Positions 1-6,593 of a stretch of DNA of 18,493 nucleotides are shown here, piece by piece (the first letter of the stretch is position 1; each line of letters starts with the position of its first letter). Source of the stretch: Planctomycetia bacterium (lineage in GTDB: Bacteria > Planctomycetota > UBA11346); NCBI GenBank assembly GCA_005801395.1, contig SYDV01000206.1, positions 1 through 18,493 on the forward strand. Direction: 5' to 3'. The position numbers and the translations under genes were made by a program. The notes under the pieces were generated by a model that ran no database searches, was not told the DNA's origin, and saw only the letters and a program-made list of their open reading frames with translations.

Positions 1-1154
1 ATGAACACGTAGATCAGTCAGGCTTTTCCAAAGAAGCGAATGCATCGACACTGCGTGCAGCCGTGGGTTATGAAACACGTTCGTTTCATGGATTAACGGG
101 ATTCATGCAATTTGAGGGCGTTTTTGGTGTTGGTCCAGATAACTACCAAAGTACGGACAATGGGAAAACCCAATATCCACGCGTGCTCGATACGCCAACC
201 GTAGAAGTGAATCAAGCTTTTGCTCAATATGTCTGTCCAAAAGATCAGTGGAAAACCAACGTTAAATTTGGACGGCAAGAAATTAAACTCGCCAATCAAC
301 GCTTAGTTGGCGACGTCGCTTGGCGACAAGATCAGCAGACCTTTGATGCGGCACGCGCCGAGACCACGCCTTATGCGATGGATAATCGCCTAGTGCAATT
401 GGGTTACGCGTATATCGCTCGGGTTAATCGCATCTATCCGGATTCTTCTGCGACGAATCCATTTCAAGGTCGTCTGGCGATGTCGACTCATCTTGCTCAT
501 GCGATGGCTGAACAGAAAGGATTGGGACAGCTCACGGGCTATGCTTTGTTATTAGATTACGACAGCGCGACCGTGGCAGCGCAATCGAGTCAGACCATGG
601 GTGTACGGGTGAATGGACCGTATAAATTATCTGATGAACTCAGTGTTATCTACTCCGCCGAAATGGCGACTCAAAGTGATTACGGCAATAATCCAAATTC
701 ATATCGTGCAAATTATTATGCCGGTGAAGCCGGTGGCGTGTGGCGGGAATTGAGTGCTTGGTATGGTTATAGTGTGATGGAAGGAAGTTCGGCAACCGAT
801 CGCTTTACTACTCCACTAGCGACGGCCCATGCCTTTAACGGTTGGGCTGATATGTTTACGGTCACTCCTGCGAGTGGATTACGTGCACACTCCATGTCTG
901 TTAATTGGACTCCTCCATTAATTGAGGGGCTCTCGTTAATTGCTCAGGCGTATATCTTCTTCGCCGAGAGTAACAGTGATCATTTTGGCAATGAAATTGA
1001 TTTACGCGCGGAATACCGCGTGTTGGCCTTTAGTCCCAATCTATTAGTCGGATTAAAATTCGCCCGCTTTGTTGGCGATGACACCGCCAGTATTGGCGGT
1101 GGAACGGCTGATTCAGTTAATAAAGCTTGGGCCTATACCCAGTTCTCTTTCTAA
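1..1154 (+). CDS. Alginate-export-like outer-membrane beta-barrel porin, 5' partial
   Basis: The reading frame is open to the left edge (codon phase starts at base 3), so the N-terminus and signal peptide lie outside the window. A GTG at 63 is in frame but is probably internal, because the codons before it continue the same pattern (a TLRAAVGYETR stretch typical of an early barrel strand). The visible ~384 residues are rich in alternating aromatic/polar strands, with few cysteines and no hydrophobic helices. The chain ends in YTQFSF, a terminal phenylalanine typical of outer-membrane barrels. The VNQAFAQY and KFGRQEIKLANQRLVGDVAWRQ stretches resemble the alginate-export (AlgE-like) porin family found in Planctomycetota, Verrucomicrobiota and proteobacteria. 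The likely role is passive diffusion of anionic sugars or oligomers across the outer membrane; the substrate is inferred only. It converges with the DUF2062 gene, 71 bp away. Confidence 0.75.
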   Translation, partial: EHVDQSGFSKEANASTLRAAVGYETRSFHGLTGFMQFEGVFGVGPDNYQSTDNGKTQYPRVLDTPTVEVNQAFAQYVCPKDQWKTNVKFGRQEIKLANQRLVGDVAWRQDQQTFDAARAETTPYAMDNRLVQLGYAYIARVNRIYPDSSATNPFQGRLAMSTHLAHAMAEQKGLGQLTGYALLLDYDSATVAAQSSQTMGVRVNGPYKLSDELSVIYSAEMATQSDYGNNPNSYRANYYAGEAGGVWRELSAWYGYSVMEGSSATDRFTTPLATAHAFNGWADMFTVTPASGLRAHSMSVNWTPPLIEGLSLIAQAYIFFAESNSDHFGNEIDLRAEYRVLAFSPNLLVGLKFARFVGDDTASIGGGTADSVNKAWAYTQFSF

Positions 1155-1225
1155 GAACGGGAATTGTATTGCGGTCTTTAACCTGGGAAACGGTAGAGAA
1201 AAAACTATCTTTGCCGTTCATTCGA

Positions 1226-1861
1226 CTATTCGGTAGTAGAGGCTTTTTCTATTCTTGCGGTCGTGGGCCGGCGCATTTTTTCTTCATCCACGATAGTATC
1301 TATTTCAATAACCGGCGGACGCCGCCAATGGGCGTTACGTGCAGCGCGACGTGCTTGAAGAATAATGACCCAGCGTAAGGCGATGAAATAACTAATCGCT
1401 CCCCAAATAAGTCCAACCACGACGGTTCCAATCAGTAGCGGAACAAAAATCTCTACGACGACGGCATAGCCAGAGGCGAAACCATCAGCGATCGATAAAT
1501 TACCAAATTTTTCAACAATTTTATTTAAACGTTGGAATGAAATCATCGGCCAATCGCCTGGAGTAATGATCATGCCTAAGCGGTAGCCGCCGTACCAAAT
1601 AAAGGGGGTGGTGAAGGGGTTTGAAATCCACGTCCAGGGAATGGACGCGACCACATTACCGCCAAAGGCTCGGGCCAAAATCATGCCAAGAACCATTTGT
1701 CCGAACATCGGTAAAGGCGAACAAAAAACTCCACACGCTGTGCCTAACGCAATCCGATGCGGCGTGTCGTGCAGCAATAAAGCGCCGCGAATGGTTCTCA
1801 TCATGCCATGGACGAATTGGCGATAGCGCGACTTGGTTGTTTTCGGTGCGTTTTGGATCAC
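1226..1861 (-). CDS. DUF2062 family integral membrane protein
   Basis: This 211-residue protein carries the DUF2062 core at about residues 30-170: HRIALGTACGVFCSPLPMFGQM, then a glycine- and proline-rich loop (IPWTWISNPFTTPFIWYGGYRLG), and two to three hydrophobic segments ending in a strongly hydrophobic helix near residues 135-170. The last ~40 residues are charged and probably cytoplasmic. The family's function is unknown. Members are inner-membrane proteins, often near glycosyltransferase or envelope genes. The start used is GTG at 1859-1861; a Met-Met pair at residues 20-21 is a possible later start, and no convincing Shine-Dalgarno sequence precedes either. It is divergent from the ion transporter gene (143 bp shared upstream region) and convergent with the porin. 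Confidence 0.8.
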   Translation of the reverse strand: MIQNAPKTTKSRYRQFVHGMMRTIRGALLLHDTPHRIALGTACGVFCSPLPMFGQMVLGMILARAFGGNVVASIPWTWISNPFTTPFIWYGGYRLGMIITPGDWPMISFQRLNKIVEKFGNLSIADGFASGYAVVVEIFVPLLIGTVVVGLIWGAISYFIALRWVIILQARRAARNAHWRRPPVIEIDTIVDEEKMRRPTTARIEKASTTE

Positions 1862-2004
1862 GAAGGCTAGCTTGGTGGAACAAATGATTCGCGCTACGGG
1901 GTACTTTTAGCCACTGATCTAAGAGTAGTGACAACGAGAGTCACATCTGGCATTGATCAGAGAGACCGTCAATCTGCGCCCTCCGCCCAAATCGGTATAT
2001 CATT

Positions 2005-3423
2005 ATGATGCGAATCCTCTTTCTCTTGATGACCGCTATCCTGCCAATGGTTGCTGCTGATGGCGTGATGCCGTTGACGGCTGATGCGGCGACCCATGCA
2101 CCACCACCAATGTTTACCGTCATTCCGTTTGTGGTGTTGTTGCTCGCTATCGCGTTGATGCCGGTCATTCGTCCACATTTTTGGCATCGTTGGTATCCAG
2201 TTGTGGCGATCGGACTCGGTGCGCTTACGGCAGGTTATTATCTGATTGGTCGTGGTGAGTTTTACCCGTTAGCCCACGTTGGCTTTGAATATGTTACCTT
2301 TATTAGCCTTCTTGCCTGTCTCTATGTCTGTTCCGGTGGTGTGGTGTTGGGAATCGGAGGCCGAGGTCGGCCTTGGTCGAATACGGCACTGTTATTGTTT
2401 GGCGGTGTGGTCGCTAATTTGATTGGTACGACGGGAGCATCGATGTTGCTGATTCGGCCATTTTTACGGGCAAATCGCGGACGTTTACGTCCCTATCACG
2501 TGGTCTTCTTTATTTTTATCGTCTCGAATGTTGGCGGTTCTTTAACTCCCATTGGAGATCCTCCGTTGTTGTTAGGCTTTTTACGCGGCATTGACTTTTT
2601 CCGTTTTTTCGAATTGAATTTCTTTCCTTGGCTGTTGGCCATGTCGCTGTTGTTGACCATGTTTTTTTGTTTTGATGTATTGAATAAACGACACTCGCAA
2701 ACCTTGGCCGCCTTTAGGAATTTACCGTATGTCCAGGGGTGGTCGCACATTGGCCTGCTATTATTGACCGTTGGCGTGGTATTTTTAGATCCAGCAAAAA
2801 TAGCGTGGTTGCCAGCTATTCATTATCACGGTCATCATTTTAGTTTTGTGCGTGAGTTATTGATGCTGGGCATCGCGGTGGTGGCTTATAAAACCGCGAA
2901 TCCAGAACGCTTACGCATCAACGACTTTACCATTGAGCCAATCCGTGAAGTCGGTTTTTTATTCGTGGGTATTTTTCTCACCATGATTCCAGCCTTGGAG
3001 TTGATTCGTCTTTCCGCCCAAGCGGGTTCGGTCATGGGCTTCCCGCTAACCGTGTCGACCTTTTATCTCGGCACCGGAATTTTCTCCGCCGTGCTCGATA
3101 ACGCACCGACTTTCATCGCGTTTTTAGCCGGCATGGAAGGCCGCTTTGGCTTAACCGTCTCGCAACTTGGTCATTCCGTTGACCCCATCGTGATCTCCTC
3201 TTTATCCGCTTGCGCCGTCGCCTCGGTGTTCTTTGGCGCAATGACCTATATCGGCAACGGCCCCAATTTAATGGTCAAAGCCATCGCCGAATCAGCCCGC
3301 GACGACAACGGCCAACTCTTAGTCGAAGTCCCCAGCTTGCATGGTTATTTCCTGAAATATTCCCTACCGTTATTAACGCCAGTGTTGTTGATCGTGTGGC
3401 TGGTGTTTTATTATAAATCGTAG
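2005..3423 (+). CDS. ArsB/NhaD superfamily ion transporter (putative sodium:proton antiporter or citrate-type transporter)
   Basis: This 472-residue protein has about 11-13 hydrophobic segments. The N-terminal 18 residues form a hydrophobic stretch ending in VAADG and may be a cleaved signal or first helix. The half-site motifs of the ion-transporter (ArsB/NhaD, citrate-transporter-like) superfamily are visible: GVVANLIGTTGASMLLIRPF near residue 135, NVGGSLTPIGDPPLLLG near 175, SAVLDNAPTFIAFLAG near 365 and GAMTYIGNGPNLMVKA near 410. The two repeated N/G-P loop motifs form the transport site in this superfamily. Sodium/proton exchange is the usual annotation of close relatives, but dicarboxylate or citrate transport cannot be excluded. 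Two adjacent ATG codons (2005, 2008) are both possible starts. A small hairpin followed by T residues lies just downstream. Confidence 0.8.
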   Translation: MMRILFLLMTAILPMVAADGVMPLTADAATHAPPPMFTVIPFVVLLLAIALMPVIRPHFWHRWYPVVAIGLGALTAGYYLIGRGEFYPLAHVGFEYVTFISLLACLYVCSGGVVLGIGGRGRPWSNTALLLFGGVVANLIGTTGASMLLIRPFLRANRGRLRPYHVVFFIFIVSNVGGSLTPIGDPPLLLGFLRGIDFFRFFELNFFPWLLAMSLLLTMFFCFDVLNKRHSQTLAAFRNLPYVQGWSHIGLLLLTVGVVFLDPAKIAWLPAIHYHGHHFSFVRELLMLGIAVVAYKTANPERLRINDFTIEPIREVGFLFVGIFLTMIPALELIRLSAQAGSVMGFPLTVSTFYLGTGIFSAVLDNAPTFIAFLAGMEGRFGLTVSQLGHSVDPIVISSLSACAVASVFFGAMTYIGNGPNLMVKAIAESARDDNGQLLVEVPSLHGYFLKYSLPLLTPVLLIVWLVFYYKS

Positions 3424-3737
3424 AGGGGGAATCCTCCAAACAGATTCAGCCTATTCGCAGGCTATTTTTCCTAAAAAATCCACTTATCGACCTTCTCCAA
3501 TAAACTTAGAACAAAGTGATTATGCTCCTGATGTTCCTGTCTTCGCAATGGTTGATAAAGTCACTAAGTAATAGTGGATATTTTAATAAAATGTAACGAC
3601 TCAAATCAAATAAATAAGAAGGATCTTTTTAACTGATGGGAATCAGATAAGTTCTCTGTAATCAATTACTTCTCAAGCACCAACGGTGCGATACGACCCC
3701 AGTTTATTACTTAAAATAAGGCCGCGAAGATCTTGCC
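3424..3737. other. AT-rich intergenic region before the RAYT-like element
   Basis: Apart from the small hairpin at 3448-3469, I see no gene, repeat or recognisable site here. The stretch is markedly AT-rich (notably 3560-3660) and has stops in all frames. It separates the transporter gene from the left inverted repeat of the transposase unit. Confidence 0.5.
3448..3469 (+). terminator. Possible weak rho-independent terminator after the ion transporter gene
   Basis: AGCCT at 3448-3452 pairs with AGGCT at 3459-3463 across a six-base loop and is followed by ATTTTT. The stem is only 5 bp, so this is weak. Its place 25 bp after the transporter stop codon is what makes it plausible. Confidence 0.35.
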
Positions 3738-3843
3738 TTCCAAGAATCCCAACGGGATTCCGTCCCAAAGCCCAGGGTTGCGCGCTCCGCGCTACCCTGG
3801 GTTACAATCGCATGAACATCCCAACCCCAACGGGGTTGTGTCC
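3738..3843 (+). repeat. Left 106-bp inverted repeat of the RAYT-like unit (three palindromes)
   Basis: The sequence contains three hairpins: AATCCC/GGGATT around AAC (about 3745-3759); CCCAGGGT/ACCCTGGG around an inner GCGCG/CGCGC pair (3771-3801); and AACCCC/GGGGTT around AAC (3823-3837). The 64 bp at 3738-3801 match the reverse complement of 4376-4439 with two mismatches, and 3822-3843 match the reverse complement of 4334-4355 with one. Both sides have exactly 20 bp of unrelated spacer between the two conserved parts. Confidence 0.9.
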
Positions 3844-3870
3844 AATCGACCAACGCATAAACTAATTATT

Positions 3871-4326
3871 ATGCCTCAATCTCTATCCACCGTTTATGTG
3901 CATCTAGTTTTTTCAACCAAGGATCGCCGACCATTTCTCAGCGATCCCACACTGCGTTCAGAAATGCACGCTTTTCTCGCTGGCGCCTCTAAGCAACTCG
4001 ATTGTCCGCCAATTCTCGCGGGCGGAGTCGAGGACCATGTTCACTTGCTTGCTCGCCACGGAAGAAATATCACGCAATCGGATTGGGTAAAAGAAATCAA
4101 ACGTGTCTCCAGTCAGTGGATCAAAAAACGTGATCCGACGCGGCACGATTTTGCCTGGCAATCGGGTTATGGTGTCTTCTCCGTTAGTGCATCAAACTTG
4201 GAGGTCATTCGCCAATATGTTGCTGGGCAGGAGGAGCATCATCGCACATCCACATTTCAAGATGAGCTGCGCCTGTTATTGCAAAAACATGGTGCGGAAT
4301 GGGACGAACGATATGTGTGGGATTGA
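3871..4326 (+). CDS. IS200/IS605-like HUH transposase (REP-associated, RAYT-like)
   Basis: This 151-residue Y1 transposase of the TnpA_IS200-like fold would nick and rejoin single-stranded DNA at hairpins. The HUH metal-binding motif is H56-V-H58 within EDHVHLL. The catalytic tyrosine is Y116 in RQYVAGQEEHH, four residues before Q120. The chain ends in the AEWDERYVWD tail characteristic of this short group, so the protein looks full length and active. The reading frame is open back to 3733, but the first 46 codons would be read out of the left inverted repeat. The ATG at 3871 matches the family N-terminus (MPQSLSTVYVHLVFSTKDRRPF) and is the start chosen. No TnpB/IscB-like gene accompanies it. 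Perfectly spaced inverted repeats flank it, as in REP-associated transposase loci. Confidence 0.9.
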   Translation: MPQSLSTVYVHLVFSTKDRRPFLSDPTLRSEMHAFLAGASKQLDCPPILAGGVEDHVHLLARHGRNITQSDWVKEIKRVSSQWIKKRDPTRHDFAWQSGYGVFSVSASNLEVIRQYVAGQEEHHRTSTFQDELRLLLQKHGAEWDERYVWD

Positions 4327-4333
4327 AGAGAGA

Positions 4334-4439
4334 GGACACAACCCCTTTGGGGTTGACCATTGGATGGGACCTTTTCCCAGGGTAGCGCGGAACGCGCAAC
4401 CCTGGGCTTTGGGACGGAATCCCTTTGGGATTCTTGGAA
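4334..4439 (-). repeat. Right 106-bp inverted repeat of the RAYT-like unit
   Basis: This is the reverse complement of the left repeat, starting 8 bp after the transposase stop codon. The same three palindromes appear in mirror order: AACCCC/GGGGTT (4340-4354), CCCAGGGT/ACCCTGGG (4376-4406) and AATCCC/GGGATT (4418-4432). Some differences from the left copy fall in the hairpin loops (AAC becomes TTT on this strand), which leaves the stems intact. Confidence 0.9.
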
Positions 4440-4441
4440 TG

Positions 4442-4485
4442 CAGGACAGGCGCAATTCGCGCTCAGGACAGGCGTAATTCGCGCT
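4442..4485 (+). repeat. 22-bp tandem duplication next to the right inverted repeat
   Basis: Two adjacent 22-bp units, 4442-4463 and 4464-4485, start CAGGACAGGCG and differ at one base (C versus T). Each contains a short GCG-AATT-CGC dyad. Confidence 0.85.
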
Positions 4486-4531
4486 CTTAAATTTGTGGGT
4501 TATGAGTAGGACGTTGTCTAAAATCGGTGTC

Positions 4532-4590
4532 GCGCCTTTGGCGCTTAGGGAATTGAAATCACCTCTCGGCGCAGAATTTCTGCGGGGCGG
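4532..4590. repeat. Further small palindromes (REP-like debris)
   Basis: GCGCC/GGCGC around TTT at 4532-4544 and GCAGAA/TTCTGC around a single T at 4571-4583 form two compact dyads in the noncoding stretch between the transposase unit and the dehydrogenase gene. They do not match the 106-bp repeats. No T-run follows either, so they are not convincing terminators; the second one lies downstream of both converging genes. Confidence 0.45.
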
Positions 4591-4672
4591 ATAAAAAGGA
4601 ATCAGAAGTACGAAAAATTAGGTGCAAATACGGCATGTAAATTAAATGATGCCAGCAAGACACCCGCGAGAT

Positions 4673-5512
4673 TTAATGCGGATGACGAATGATTTCCAAC
4701 AACGCCGAGAAATCTTGATCACCGAGCCCGCGTTTTTCTGCTTCGGCATATAAGCCCTGAACGGTTGCGGTTTCGGCTAAGGTGAGATTAAGCGTTTTTG
4801 CGTGCGTCAACGCTAAGCGCAAATCTTTGTGCATGTGTTTAATAGAAAATTGTGGGCTGTAATCGCCGCTGATATATTTGGGTTGTTTTAAATCAGCTAA
4901 TCCCGACTTCGCCACATTGTAATTGAGCGCGTCAAAGAAAATGGCGGGATCAATGCCGGAGCGTCGAGCAAGTTCGAACGATTCGGATTGGGCCTGATTT
5001 AAATTGGCGATAAGTAAATTGAAGGCGAGTTTAATGGCACTGGCTTTGCCGATGTTTCCGATCGGCAGTAATTTTTTTGCCAAGGATTTATAAACACTTT
5101 CAATACGCGGAAGGACTTGATGATTGTCGCCAACAAAGAAAACGTTTTGGCGTTGTTCTGCTGCGGGTTTGCTGCCGGTAAATGGCATGTCTAAATAACT
5201 GGCACCCGTATCCTGCACCTGTGCGGCGAAGCGTTCGGTGTCACTGACGCCAACGGTGCTGTGTTGCGCCACGATCATGCCCTTTTTCAGCGCTGGGGCG
5301 ATACCGTCTAAAATCTGCTGGACGGCAGGCGGATCAGCCACGACCACCATCACTAATTCAGCATTGCGGATGGAATCCAGTAATTGAGGAGTAAATCCAG
5401 GCGCGTTTGGTTTTGCGCTGCGATTCCAGGTTCGTACCTGATGACCGTCTTTGGCCAAATGCTGTGCCCAAATGGAACCGATAATGCCGAGGCCGATGAC
5501 GGTGATGTTCAT
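4673..5512 (-). CDS. NAD(P)-dependent beta-hydroxyacid dehydrogenase family protein (3-hydroxyisobutyrate dehydrogenase-like)
   Basis: This 279-residue cytosolic oxidoreductase has an N-terminal Rossmann fold with GLGIIG at residues 7-12. N30-R31 at the end of the second strand suggests a preference for NADP over NAD. The substrate-binding segment DMPFTGSKPAAEQ at 108-120 corresponds to the family's DAPVSGG motif. The all-alpha C-terminal domain carries the catalytic lysine K161 with N165 in GKASAIKLAFNLLIAN. Length is normal for the family. The group covers 3-hydroxyisobutyrate, tartronate semialdehyde, glyoxylate/succinic semialdehyde and 6-phosphogluconate-like substrates, and the sequence does not decide between them. 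The ATG at 5510-5512 starts directly before the strand of the NAD fold. The gene is divergent from the HIT gene, with palindromic element copy 1 between them. Confidence 0.85.
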   Translation of the reverse strand: MNITVIGLGIIGSIWAQHLAKDGHQVRTWNRSAKPNAPGFTPQLLDSIRNAELVMVVVADPPAVQQILDGIAPALKKGMIVAQHSTVGVSDTERFAAQVQDTGASYLDMPFTGSKPAAEQRQNVFFVGDNHQVLPRIESVYKSLAKKLLPIGNIGKASAIKLAFNLLIANLNQAQSESFELARRSGIDPAIFFDALNYNVAKSGLADLKQPKYISGDYSPQFSIKHMHKDLRLALTHAKTLNLTLAETATVQGLYAEAEKRGLGDQDFSALLEIIRHPH

Positions 5513-5570
5513 GGCGCGGATGGTGGAGGGAATTTATTAAATTAAAACCTGTTTATTTGGGAGTCCTTCA

Positions 5571-5796
5571 GAAGTCCGGAAGTCCGGAAGTCCGGCGGTC
5601 CGGAAGTCCTGCGTGTGGGGATAATTATTTTTCTAGGGACGAAATTTAGTACGGCTGCAGAAAAGGCTGGGGCCACTAACATTTGGTTTCAGCATTTTTT
5701 GTGGCCGCACGAACAACGTACGTCATTCAACCACGATTGATCACGCAAGACTTCCGGACCTCCGGACCTCCGGACTTCCGGACGTGTAGGACTTCC
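5571..5796 (+). repeat. TCCGGAAG-armed palindromic element, copy 1
   Basis: The left arm at 5571-5609 has about four octamers of TCCGGAAG type, one degenerate. The right arm at 5751-5796 has the reverse-complement form (CTTCCGGAC/CTCCGGAC). Inside the arms, CTGCGTG on the left and TCACGCAAGAC on the right continue the dyad. The core hairpin is at 5649-5710: a 27-position stem with 25 paired positions (six of them G-T) and an 8-base loop. The element occupies most of the divergent region between the dehydrogenase and HIT genes, so at least one of their promoters lies in it or beside it. Confidence 0.85.
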
Positions 5797-5834
5797 CAGT
5801 TGCCTCGCTGAGGACACGGCCAAAGGTAGTCATC

Positions 5835-6245
5835 ATGGCCAGCATCTTTACCCGTATTATCAATGGCGAGATTCCTGGGCGTTTTGTCTTTAAGGATGAC
5901 CTATGGGTCGCTTTGCTCGACATCGCTCCAGCCAATCCCGGACATGTGTTGCTGATTCCGCGACAAGAGGTGCAGTATCTTAGTCAATTATCGCCACCGA
6001 CCTTGGCCGCGATGGGTGATCGTTTAGCGCGATTAATTACGGCGGTTAAATCGGCGACTGGTGCTCCGGCGGTCAATGTGGTGGTGAATGATGGACCAGA
6101 AGCCAATCAAGCTGTGCCGCATGCACATATTCATCTTATTCCTCGTACGGCAGGTGATGGCACTTTAGAGCACCCGCATGGCACGGCTTATGCAGAGGGT
6201 GAATTAATTAAATGGGCAGATAAATTGGCGAGAGCTTGGAAATGA
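5835..6245 (+). CDS. HIT (histidine triad) family nucleotide hydrolase
   Basis: This 136-residue protein has the HIT fold. It begins with the Hint-type start SIFTRIINGEIPGRFVFKDD and ends its core in the histidine triad H96-A-H98-I-H100-LIPR, where H98 is the expected nucleophile. GHVLLIPR at 36-43 and NVVVNDGPEANQAVPHAHIH are typical of the Hint/PKCI branch. These enzymes hydrolyse the phosphoramidate or anhydride bond of nucleoside monophosphate adducts in the cytoplasm; the physiological substrate is unknown. AAAGG about 9 bp upstream of the ATG supports the start. The stop TGA overlaps the ATG of the next gene (ATGA), suggesting translational coupling. Confidence 0.92.
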   Translation: MASIFTRIINGEIPGRFVFKDDLWVALLDIAPANPGHVLLIPRQEVQYLSQLSPPTLAAMGDRLARLITAVKSATGAPAVNVVVNDGPEANQAVPHAHIHLIPRTAGDGTLEHPHGTAYAEGELIKWADKLARAWK

Positions 6246-6559
6246 CAAAAATGACACAGCCGTCATTTGATCTAGCTGCATTTCAGCGTCACATTGCCGC
6301 AACCTACGGTGGCAAAGACGCCGCGCGCGGAACAGCTGGGACATTCATGTATTTTATGGAGGAAGTCGGCGAATTAGCCGAAGCGCTCCGTGAACCGGGC
6401 AAACACGATCTCAATGGTGAATTTGCTGATTGTTTAGCTTGGCTTGCGTCTTTGGCTCATTTAGCCAATGTCGATTTAGCTAGCGCCACCGCTAAAAAAT
6501 ATCCAGGATTTTGTTTGCGTTGTAGCCAGACGCCATGTGCCTGCGTGTCGAAGCCGTGA
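6242..6559 (+). CDS. MazG-like nucleotide pyrophosphohydrolase with C-terminal cysteine cluster
   Basis: This is a 105-residue protein when started at the ATG that overlaps the HIT stop codon; a TTG six bases earlier would add only two residues. The MazG-type metal site is visible as EEVGELAEALRE near residues 40-51, followed by EFADCLAWLASLAHLANVDL near 60-79, which supplies the later acidic E/D ligands. This is the all-alpha NTP-pyrophosphatase layout, which cleaves NTPs to NMP and pyrophosphate. The last 15 residues hold CLRCSQTPCAC, two CxxC/CxC pairs that could bind zinc, as seen in a subset of short MazG-like proteins. Coupling to a HIT gene suggests nucleotide clean-up. The native substrate cannot be read from the sequence. 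Confidence 0.8.
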   Translation: MTKMTQPSFDLAAFQRHIAATYGGKDAARGTAGTFMYFMEEVGELAEALREPGKHDLNGEFADCLAWLASLAHLANVDLASATAKKYPGFCLRCSQTPCACVSKP

Positions 6560-6593
6560 ATGGTTCACTCCAGTAGAATGTAATTAGACACTC

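Noticed and set aside
1155..1225. Terminator hairpin between the porin and DUF2062 genes (AACGG..CCGTT)
   Set aside because: The 5-bp outer stem at about 1190-1218 has asymmetric, poorly matched interior sequence and no T-run in the right place.
3501..3590. Protein-like run (DYAPDVPVFAMVDKVTK) as a pseudogene remnant
   Set aside because: The run is too short, has stops immediately upstream, and I recognise no family. It is not distinguishable from chance.
3733..3870. N-terminal 46-residue extension of the transposase
   Set aside because: The extension is translated from the left inverted repeat. The family N-terminus begins at the ATG at 3871.
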